10,958 nucleotides of DNA from contig JAFVEJ010000214.1 in assembly GCA_017476085.1 (NCBI GenBank), forward strand, positions 1-10,958. The letters run 5' to 3'. The position numbers and the translations under genes are program-made. The notes under the pieces were generated by a model. The model worked only from the letters and a program-made list of their open reading frames with translations. It searched no databases and was not told the origin of the DNA. Positions 6,073-10,958 of the stretch are shown piece by piece (positions within the stretch are counted from its first letter, which is position 1; each line of letters starts with the position of its first letter). Source of the stretch: Alphaproteobacteria bacterium. GTDB taxonomy: Bacteria; Pseudomonadota; Alphaproteobacteria; RF32; CAG-977.

Positions 6073-7311
6073 TTAATCAAACAGAATCCGGTATCTGTTT
6101 TCGATGTTCTTCAGTATTTTTTCATAAACATCCGAAGATGTTAAGGCGTCTTTATAAAGGATATCCGCCAGTTTCCGCCCGTCATCGACAATATGCGAAA
6201 AAGTTTTTTGCATTTCTTTCATCATGCTTGTCGCGTTCAAATTCAGTTGCGCAAAAAGAGCTTCCCAATCCTTCCGGTATAGAGACGCATACGTTCCTTT
6301 GCCGTTTATCGTCATCGCGATTTGATGACTGACCGTCTTTTTGGGATAAACGTCAACCGCCACCAAATCATAGGCGGGCGATAAAACGACCGTGTTGTTT
6401 TTATCCGTATGCACAAAGGAAAAGTTCTTGGCGTGCGCGTCCGTATTCCCGATCAGATAATTGAAAACAAGAAGCTGTATCAATTTATACCCGTCAAACG
6501 CTTTCTGAGCCGAATACTCTTTGACGGCATTGTATATTTGCGAAAGCTTCGGGCCACCGTCCGATTGATATTTCCGCCGACTTAAGCACCCAAGCACCTG
6601 GCAGAAATCCTCCTGATGAACGCGCTCGATCCGACCGTCAACAGCCTTTCGATCAAATCTCCGGATTTCCAGAAACTTTTGCCCGTCAACCGAATCCAGA
6701 CGGACATCAATCGCGTCTTTAAAGATTTTTTTTGCCAATGTCATACAGAACAGTTCGTTTTCCAAAAGTCCGTTAAAGTACTTATTGGCGATTTTTATGA
6801 TATGTGTTGTCGGGTGTTCGTCATCGGAACGATAATATTTCCCGTCAGTTCCTTTAAAAACGGCAAATTTGGACTGCGCTCCGGCCAACGATAAACGCGG
6901 CGCGTTATCCATTCCCGTCAATAGCGGATTGGTCGGCAGTTCTTCAATAATCTTTGACAGCAACTTATGACCGATTTTCTTTAACGGACGGTCTATGTGA
7001 GTTTGAACTTTACCGGAATATAAAGAAACCGCTCCGGCGCAATCCCCGCCGATTTGTTTCAAGACAGAGAACGTGTTTTCTTCGGAAATATGAAACTTCT
7101 TCGCAATCAGATTTAACGCGTCCCCTTCCGGCGTCAGGTTATCAAAAAACGGTTCGGCATACATCTGATCGTATGTTTCTTTGAGAACAGGCATTCTGAC
7201 CGATAAAGGATAAGCGTCCTCGTCATACCGAAACTCTAAATGGCCGAGAGCGTCTTCCGACAAAGTGCCGATTTGCCGTCCGTAAAGATATACTTTCAAT
7301 GAATCGGACAT
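6073..7311 (-). CDS. hipA: HipA-family serine/threonine kinase toxin
   Basis: HipA toxins are kinases. E. coli HipA phosphorylates glutamyl-tRNA synthetase, which blocks charging and causes growth arrest and persistence. The N-terminal subdomain shows PLSVRMPV (35-42) and PFFDNLTPEG (54-63). The nucleotide loop is SLAGAQSKFAV (141-151); its Ser141 aligns with the autophosphorylated serine of E. coli HipA. THIIKI (169-174) gives the ATP-binding Lys173. IGNTDAHAKNFS (287-298) holds the catalytic Asp291 and Mg-binding Asn296. PAYDLVAV (312-319) is the DFG-like segment with Asp315. All key residues are present and the length (412 aa) is close to E. coli HipA (440), so it should be active. It starts 3 nt after hipB, in antitoxin-toxin order. 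Substrate identity is unknown. Confidence 0.93.
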   Translation of the reverse strand: MSDSLKVYLYGRQIGTLSEDALGHLEFRYDEDAYPLSVRMPVLKETYDQMYAEPFFDNLTPEGDALNLIAKKFHISEENTFSVLKQIGGDCAGAVSLYSGKVQTHIDRPLKKIGHKLLSKIIEELPTNPLLTGMDNAPRLSLAGAQSKFAVFKGTDGKYYRSDDEHPTTHIIKIANKYFNGLLENELFCMTLAKKIFKDAIDVRLDSVDGQKFLEIRRFDRKAVDGRIERVHQEDFCQVLGCLSRRKYQSDGGPKLSQIYNAVKEYSAQKAFDGYKLIQLLVFNYLIGNTDAHAKNFSFVHTDKNNTVVLSPAYDLVAVDVYPKKTVSHQIAMTINGKGTYASLYRKDWEALFAQLNLNATSMMKEMQKTFSHIVDDGRKLADILYKDALTSSDVYEKILKNIENRYRILFD

Positions 7312-7314
7312 AGG

Positions 7315-7527
7315 TTATTCCTTTTCCTGCGTGTTCAGATTAAGCCCCAACATCCACGCGACCGAAAGAGCCTTTTCCAATTCAATGGTCGGCTTTCCCC
7401 GTTCCAGTTCACCGATAAATCTCGGACTGACGTTGCTCATGGCGGACAGTTGGACTTGAGTCAACCCTTGCTTCTTTCTACATTTTCTGACGGCTTCGCC
7501 GAAGTTTTTCGCGTTTTGTATCATCAT
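7315..7527 (-). CDS. hipB: HipB-like XRE-family antitoxin and repressor (70 aa)
   Basis: A small Cro/C1-type helix-turn-helix protein. Residues about 9-60 form the DNA-binding domain, with QGLTQVQLSAMSNVSPRFIGELERGKPTIELEKAL spanning the HTH (shown here in part: LTQVQLSAMSNVSPRFIGEL). It should bind HipA and neutralise it, and repress the operon. Two ATGs are adjacent (7527 and 7524); GAGAGG about 8 nt before the first supports 7527. That SD lies inside the nearest operator palindrome. The hipA start follows the stop by 3 nt. Although shorter than E. coli HipB (88 aa), the complete HTH is present. Confidence 0.9.
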   Translation of the reverse strand: MMIQNAKNFGEAVRKCRKKQGLTQVQLSAMSNVSPRFIGELERGKPTIELEKALSVAWMLGLNLNTQEKE

Positions 7528-7530
7528 TTT

Positions 7531-7548
7531 TCTTACCTCTCGGTAAGA
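7531..7548. promoter_or_regulatory. Operator-like palindrome 1 of hipBA
   Basis: TCTTACC-TCTC-GGTAAGA: perfect 7-bp arms with a 4-nt spacer. It overlaps the hipB Shine-Dalgarno sequence (GAGAGG on minus). It is a likely HipB binding site for autorepression. Confidence 0.7.
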
Positions 7549-7580
7549 TTATCACGATTTTCATCTAAACATCAAATAAA

Positions 7581-7600
7581 ATCTTACCGAACGATAAGAT
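7581..7600. promoter_or_regulatory. Operator-like palindrome 2 of hipBA
   Basis: ATCTTACC-GAAC-GATAAGAT: 8-bp arms with one mismatch, same half-site and spacer length as palindrome 1. It lies just downstream of the putative -10 box, over the expected transcription start. Confidence 0.7.
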
Positions 7601-7601
7601 T

Positions 7602-7629
7602 ATTGTATCAGAAGTATGTTTTTGCAGAA
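7602..7629 (-). promoter_or_regulatory. Putative hipBA promoter
   Basis: Minus-strand -35 TTCTGC (7629-7624), a 16-bp spacer, and -10 TACAAT (7607-7602). It sits between operators 3 and 2, so repressor bound to either would block RNA polymerase. The -10 is good and the -35 is poor. Confidence 0.45.
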
Positions 7630-7630
7630 A

Positions 7631-7650
7631 ATCTTACCGAACGGTAATTT
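7631..7650. promoter_or_regulatory. Operator-like palindrome 3 of hipBA
   Basis: ATCTTACC-GAAC-GGTAATTT: one perfect half-site, and a second half conserved in its inner five bases. It shares the GAAC spacer with palindrome 2 and abuts the -35 box. Confidence 0.6.
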
Positions 7651-7721
7651 TTAAGCGCGATCTTTTTCAATCCAAACAAATACACTTTTACTTGCCCCTA
7701 TTTTTGGGGGATTGAAAAACA

Positions 7722-7753
7722 AAAAGAACCCATTGAAAACAATGAGTTCTTTT
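7722..7753 (-). terminator. Intrinsic terminator in repeat copy 3
   Basis: Identical stem and loop to copies 1 and 2, with TTTTTGTTTTTC following on the minus strand. No minus-strand gene precedes it closely, so it may be a relic only. It would insulate hipBA from minus-strand transcription coming from the right. Confidence 0.65.
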
Positions 7754-7759
7754 CCAAAA

Positions 7760-7777
7760 TGGCGGAGGGCGTGGGAT
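7760..7777 (-). other. tRNA-Ser 3'-end fragment (att core), copy 3
   Basis: The minus strand reads ATCCCACGCCCTCCGCCA, identical to copy 2. The bases upstream differ between the two copies (AAAATATCC versus ATATTATCC context), so identity is kept precisely over the tRNA part and the terminator. Confidence 0.75.
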
Positions 7778-7851
7778 ATTTTTTCACCCTCCCCTCTTTT
7801 TGTTTGAAATCAACAGGATACATCTGAAAAACTCCCCGCCACTCCGATTTT

Positions 7852-7894
7852 ATTAGCAATTTCATTAGCAGTTTTATTAGCAGTCGTATTAGCA
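7852..7894 (-). repeat. Four TGCTAAT motifs at exact 12-bp spacing, copy 3
   Basis: Plus-strand ATTAGCA starts at 7852, 7864, 7876 and 7888, the same period and same distance from the tRNA fragment as in copy 2. Confidence 0.75.
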
Positions 7895-8004
7895 ATTTTT
7901 GATATATTATCAATATGAATATATCTTGTAAAGATTGCTTTATTTTATCGTTTACATTCTAAACAAGAAAATAAAGGATAAGCGTAAAACATTTACTTTC
8001 TGTC

Positions 8005-8033
8005 TTGATTTGTAAAGGTTGTGTCACTACAAT
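8005..8033 (+). promoter_or_regulatory. Putative fic promoter
   Basis: -35 TTGATT (8005-8010), a 17-bp spacer, and -10 TACAAT (8028-8033), ending 29 nt before the chosen fic start. The palindrome TAACGTTA (8033-8040) at the expected start site could be an operator. Confidence 0.6.
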
Positions 8034-8062
8034 AACGTTAAACTATGCTTCAAGGAGTGCTT

Positions 8063-9220
8063 ATGAAAAGGGATATTCAAGGAACTTTTGTCAAATGTTC
8101 AATAACCTCGGAATCATATCAGGCTTTTGTTCCTAATCCTCTACCGCCTAAACCGGATATTGATTTGTCCGAAATATCCGCTTTACTGGAAAAAGCCAAT
8201 CGGTCAATCGGCGAATTGAATGGTGTGGCAGAAGCTTTTAATGACGCCTCTATTCTTAACTATATGTATGTCCGTAAAGAAGCGGTTTTGTCCTCCCAGA
8301 TTGAAGGCACGCAATCGACGCTGGATGATTTATTGAAATATGAATCCGAACAAATACACGGTATTCCGATTGCCGATGCATCAGAGGTTTCATCCTATGT
8401 GGCAGCACTAAATCACGGTTTGGAAAGAATCAAAGGCGGCTTTCCTTTATCTTTGCGTTTAATAAGGGAAATTCATAAAATTCTGCTGATAAACTCCCGC
8501 GGGAAAACAAAACTTCCGGGAGAGTTTCGTTCTTCGCAAAATTGGATCGGCGGAACCAGACCCGGAAACGCCCGTTTTATTCCCGTGCCGCCGGATAAGT
8601 TGATGTCAGTTTTAGGTGATTTGGAAATCTTTATGAATACCGACGATAATATTCCGGATCTCATAAAAGCGGCGTTAATTCATGTTCAATTTGAAACGAT
8701 ACACCCCTTTTTGGACGGGAACGGAAGACTTGGACGGCTGTTAATCACATTCTTTTTGTGTGTCAAAGGTGTTCTCAATTCCCCGTTTTTGTATTTGAGT
8801 TTGTTTTTCAAAAAAAATCGCGCCTTATATTACGATATGCTCAATGGCGTTCGTAAAGACGGAGATTGGGAAGCTTGGATCAAATTCTTTCTGGAAGGTG
8901 TTATTGAAACAGCAAACGATGCAAAAACGACATTGATCAGCCTTCAAAATATTTTTGCGTCAGACAGGGAAAAGATTAAAACGCTCAAAAGGGCTTCGGA
9001 ATCCGCGCAGAAAGTATTTACGGTATTTCAAAAGAAACCCGTATTAACCGTTTCTGAGATTGTCAAAGCGATATCATCAACCAAGCCGACCGTTATTAAA
9101 TCGTTGAATCACCTGATAGACTTGGGAATTATTGTGAACAACTCCGAAAAGAAATGGGGACAGCTCTATACCTATAAGAAATATGCAGACATTTTATCGT
9201 CTGATGCAGAACCTCTATGA
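8063..9220 (+). CDS. Fic-domain protein (probable AMP-transferase) with N-terminal inhibitory helix and C-terminal winged helix
   Basis: Fic enzymes transfer AMP or related groups to protein hydroxyl side chains. The catalytic loop HPFLDGNGRLGR (214-225) is a perfect HPFx(D/E)GNGRxxR match. SSQIEG (77-82) fits the inhibitory (S/T)xxxE(G/N) motif, with Glu81 expected to block productive ATP binding. Its N-terminal position makes this a class II, self-inhibited Fic. Residues about 20-100 form the Fic N-terminal domain (NPLPP at 25-29), and 314-372 look like a winged-helix DNA-binding domain (LTVSEIVKAISSTKPTVIKS). I chose ATG 8063 because AAGGAG (8052-8057) is 5 nt upstream; ATG 8045 has no SD. 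It has its own promoter and no separate antitoxin. A piece of a close paralogue lies at 2684-2878. The target protein is unknown. Confidence 0.92.
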   Translation: MKRDIQGTFVKCSITSESYQAFVPNPLPPKPDIDLSEISALLEKANRSIGELNGVAEAFNDASILNYMYVRKEAVLSSQIEGTQSTLDDLLKYESEQIHGIPIADASEVSSYVAALNHGLERIKGGFPLSLRLIREIHKILLINSRGKTKLPGEFRSSQNWIGGTRPGNARFIPVPPDKLMSVLGDLEIFMNTDDNIPDLIKAALIHVQFETIHPFLDGNGRLGRLLITFFLCVKGVLNSPFLYLSLFFKKNRALYYDMLNGVRKDGDWEAWIKFFLEGVIETANDAKTTLISLQNIFASDREKIKTLKRASESAQKVFTVFQKKPVLTVSEIVKAISSTKPTVIKSLNHLIDLGIIVNNSEKKWGQLYTYKKYADILSSDAEPL

Positions 9221-9362
9221 AAAGAAACCTTATCTGAAGGTATCATTTTAAAGATCAAGACTGTTTTGATTCAGCAGAAACTCCTGTATTCCCATAAAGA
9301 TAATTTCTATTCCGCAAAACACCGCTAACAATAAAAATTCGTAATATTAATGTATCAAAAAT
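9221..9362. other. Spacer between fic and the relaxase-like remnant
   Basis: AT-rich, with no ORF of note. A short hairpin right after fic (ACCTT-ATCTG-AAGGT followed by ATCATTTTA) could weakly terminate transcription. Confidence 0.3.
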
Positions 9363-9821
9363 TTGAACGAAACGATAGACGCTTATGATCTGGAACAGCG
9401 GCGGAAGAACGGGAACGCGATGGTTCACCTGATCGTATTTTTCCCGAAAAGAATGAAGATCAGCGAGGACGAAGCCTACCGGTTTATTGAGCGGTATATG
9501 GAGCCTTTTGCGGAAAGAGGGTATCGGTATTTATACGCCGTTCACACACATTAATCGGCAACACACGGACACATTCTGTTGAAAATGTCGAACGGTCGGG
9601 AGCGGCTGAAACTCAAAAAGCCTCAACTTCAAATGCTCCGGCAACATCAGGTCGAAGTCGCCAAAGAGTTCGGTTGGGAGATGCAGGCAACGCGCTTTCA
9701 AGACAGAGATTTTTCTCTGACGCAGATGGTTATTCCGCGAAAGCATAAAACGATCCGGCAGCTTCGTGAACTTCACGAACGGAGAAGATCGGCGGAACAA
9801 ACGGAGAAACGGGAAAGATAA
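9363..9821 (+). pseudogene. Relaxase/mobilisation-like protein remnant with an in-frame stop
   Basis: One reading frame of 153 codons is interrupted only by TAA at 9552-9554. Before the stop: MVHLIVFFPKRMKISEDEAY, then ERGYRYLYAVHTH. After it: SATHGHILLKMSNGRERL and a basic tail. The pattern 'HLIV-FP ... Y-AVHT ... H-x-H-I' resembles the region around the histidine cluster of VirD2/MobA-type relaxases, which nick transfer origins. The family match is from memory of the motif and is moderate. No ATG or SD fits the start (the frame opens at TTG 9363 after a stop at 9348), and the N-terminal catalytic tyrosine region and C-terminal part are missing. It is probably a relic of a conjugative or mobilisable element. 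Confidence 0.55.
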
Positions 9822-9828
9822 AATTAGC

Positions 9829-9856
9829 TTGACTTTCTGATAAAAATAATCACAAT
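9829..9856 (+). promoter_or_regulatory. Possible promoter upstream of the tail-fibre remnant
   Basis: TTGACT (9829-9834), 16 bp, CACAAT (9851-9856). The terminator at 9890 lies about 30 nt after the expected start, so any transcript would be short unless read through. Confidence 0.3.
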
Positions 9857-9889
9857 TTGTTATGTATTAAAAAATGTATTTATGGTCAG

Positions 9890-9914
9890 GCAGGGAATTA
9901 TCCCTGCTTTTTTT
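9890..9914 (+). terminator. Intrinsic terminator
   Basis: GCAGGGA-ATTA-TCCCTGC, a perfect 7-bp stem with a 4-nt loop followed directly by seven T. It is strong and plus-strand directed. It is placed just before the tail-fibre start, as terminators often separate phage late modules. Confidence 0.88.
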
Positions 9915-9928
9915 ATTTTGAGGTAAAA

Positions 9929-10668
9929 ATGACGGTAAGTACGACAATCAACAAAGTGGCTTATATCGGAAACGGGGTTGCGACGACATTTGCGATCCCG
10001 TTTCTCTTTTTGGAACGGGAGCTTTTAAAGGTCAAACAACTCTTGGACAATGTGCAGACGGAACGGGCGGATTGGTCTGTTTCGGGCGGGAATTTAGTTT
10101 TTGCGACGGCTCCGGCGAATGATGCGCAAATAGTGATTATGCGCGAAGTGCCTTTAACGCAGGAAACGAACTATCGGGAAAACGAAGTGCTGCCGGCGGA
10201 AACGCTGGAACGCAACTTCGACAAGCTGATGATGCTGGTGCAGCAGCTGAAAGCGCATCAAATTCAGCGAAAAATGCGGCGGCTTCATTTGTTGACGCCG
10301 AAACCTGTTTGACTGGAAAAGCCGATAAAAATTTAAGCAATATCGTGCCTTCAACGGAATTTATTAAAACCGTTATGTCTTGGCTTATGCCTAATTGGAA
10401 TCGACCGCAGGCGCTTACGGCACTCAGCTTCACCGCTCCTTCAAAAGCCTGGATCGTCGGGTAAAATATGGGAACGGCTGATTATAAAATCAATCATATT
10501 TATATCGACGGCTGTACGGCGACATAAAGCTGGTCATCTCGCGGGAATATACAGGTTTTAGTTGATGAAGGGGATGTTTTCACATTGGAAAATGCGGATT
10601 TTATTCAACCATATGCCATAACGTTCGTTCCATGCAAAGGAGAATCAGCGACAGGAAGCGTTTTATAA
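9929..10668 (+). pseudogene. Phage tail-fibre gene, broken by a frameshift and two stops
   Basis: The start ATG 9929 has the SD GAGGT (9920-9924). The first ~105 codons (MTVSTTINKVAYIGNGVATT, then PFLFLERELLKV, FATAPANDAQIVIMREVPLT, LERNFDKLMMLVQQL) match the conserved N-terminal, virion-attachment domain of tail fibres and tailspikes. Near 10248 a one-base loss shifts the frame; reading on at -1 gives ESASNSAKNAAASFVDAET and then KADKNLSNIVPSTEFIKTVM, an alanine-rich linker and fibre body. That frame continues through TAA at 10462 and TAA at 10525 to TAA at 10666, with clearly coding-like sequence throughout (NIQVLVDEGDVFTLENADF). The receptor-binding end is short compared with typical fibres. 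No other phage structural gene is present, so this is a lone prophage remnant. Confidence 0.8.
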
Positions 10669-10674
10669 AATCAC

Positions 10675-10705
10675 AAGAGAAAGGAGGAAATCCCTCCTTT
10701 CTCTT
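10675..10705 (-). terminator. Long stem-loop between convergent genes, likely bidirectional terminator
   Basis: AAGAGAAAGGAGG (10675-10687) pairs perfectly over 13 bp with CCTCCTTTCTCTT (10693-10705), loop AAATC. It overlaps the stop codon of the minus-strand gene. A moderate T tract (GTGATTTTAT) follows on the minus strand and none on the plus strand, so termination is more likely leftward. Confidence 0.65.
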
Positions 10706-10958
10706 ACACGTTATCCAATGTTTGTTTCAGATAATCGATTTTATCCCTTATGTCAAACTGATGATTGCCGACAAAAAAGCCGTGTTCATCAATATAATCG
10801 GCGTTTTTCAACTCTCCGGAAATTTCATGATCGAAATATCTGACGACCTCTTTCTTAGCAAAATTTCCCGCGACGATCGGGCGCGTGTCGATATGCGCTT
10901 CGGTCAGTTTCCGAATGATCTCCGTTCTGTCGATAGAGGCGTCTTTGATCAGGAAAGA
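10704..10958 (-). CDS. DegT/DnrJ/EryC1-type PLP sugar aminotransferase or dehydratase, C-terminal 84 aa
   Basis: The frame is open from the right edge to TAA (10706-10704). The translation begins SFLIKDASIDRTEIIRKLTE and includes HIDTRPIVAGNFAKKEVVRY, DEHGFFVGNHQF and RDKIDYLKQTLDNV. The 'x-I-x-TRP-x-xAGN' segment and the terminal 'GFFVGNH' followed by a helix are characteristic of the C-terminal subdomain of the DegT/AHBA family, particularly the branch with CDP-4-dehydro-6-deoxyglucose 3-dehydratase. These enzymes make amino- or deoxysugars for surface polysaccharides or natural products. The PLP-binding part is outside the window, so whether it aminates or dehydrates cannot be read. It converges on the tail-fibre remnant across the 10675-10705 stem-loop. 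Confidence 0.8.
   Translation of the reverse strand, partial: SFLIKDASIDRTEIIRKLTEAHIDTRPIVAGNFAKKEVVRYFDHEISGELKNADYIDEHGFFVGNHQFDIRDKIDYLKQTLDNV

Larger units (their letters stand above)
7719..7931 (-). repeat. Repeat copy 3 (tRNA-Ser attachment-site relic)
   Basis: A complete copy lying in the divergent space between hipB (-) and fic (+). The tRNA piece, terminator, array and TTACAAG end match copy 2. The linker between core and array differs over about 30 bp (GATATTTTTTCACCCTCC) from copies 1 and 2. The minus-strand ORF across it (7698-7913) is a by-product of the array and linker. The remainder of the 7528-8062 gap holds the hipBA operators on the left and the fic promoter on the right. 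Confidence 0.88.

Noticed and set aside
7695..7709. CCCC...GGGG hairpin left of repeat copy 3
   Set aside because: The stem is only 4 bp with a 7-nt loop, and it is absent next to the other copies.
7698..7913. 71-aa minus-strand ORF similar to the one at 5734-5991
   Set aside because: The same explanation applies: the similarity is DNA-level repeat identity that includes a non-coding tRNA end and terminator.
9552..10527. Possible TAA reassignment or recoding, because three in-frame TAAs interrupt otherwise coding sequence
   Set aside because: All three lie in fragmentary mobile genes, one of which also has a frameshift. Intact genes here (nrdD, the glycyl-radical ORF, hipB) use TAA as a normal stop. 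Decay is the simpler reading.

Overview
The window looks like a stretch of chromosome from a Gram-negative bacterium that can live without oxygen. The first 2 kb carry a class III (oxygen-sensitive) ribonucleotide reductase operon, and a large AsmA-family protein of the Gram-negative envelope lies in the middle. Base composition is moderately AT-rich. An alphaproteobacterium-like, host-associated lineage is possible, but this is a weak inference; nothing here fixes the taxon.

Layout. Positions 2-2049 (+) hold an operon: the 3' part of nrdD, a separate 62-residue ORF that carries the glycyl-radical loop, and nrdG. A small PQ-loop/SemiSWEET-like membrane protein converges on nrdG (2046-2324, -). 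From about 2.48 to 9.2 kb the sequence is partitioned by three copies of a roughly 200-bp repeat (2484-2677, 5815-6027, 7719-7931). Read on the minus strand, each copy has an array of TGCTAAT motifs about 12 bp apart, about 70 bp of linker, an 18-nt piece matching the 3' end of a tRNA-Ser gene (end of T arm, acceptor 3' strand, discriminator G, CCA), and then a tRNA-style intrinsic terminator. I read these as relics of a tRNA-Ser attachment site left by successive insertions. No integrase gene is in the window.

Between and beside the copies are an asmA-like gene (-), a hipBA-type toxin-antitoxin operon (-) with three palindromic operators, and an intact fic gene (+). Copy 1 is fused to a 195-bp piece of a second fic gene, so the unit 'repeat + fic' probably existed twice and the left one was mostly deleted.

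From 9.3 to 10.7 kb the sequence is decaying mobile DNA: a relaxase-like fragment with an in-frame stop, then a phage tail-fibre gene with a frameshift and two in-frame stops. The right edge holds the C-terminus of a DegT/AHBA-type PLP sugar aminotransferase or dehydratase (10704-10958, -), which suggests a surface-polysaccharide locus beyond the window. Overall this is an accretion site for mobile DNA between conserved genes, with growth-inhibiting modules (HipBA, Fic) as cargo.
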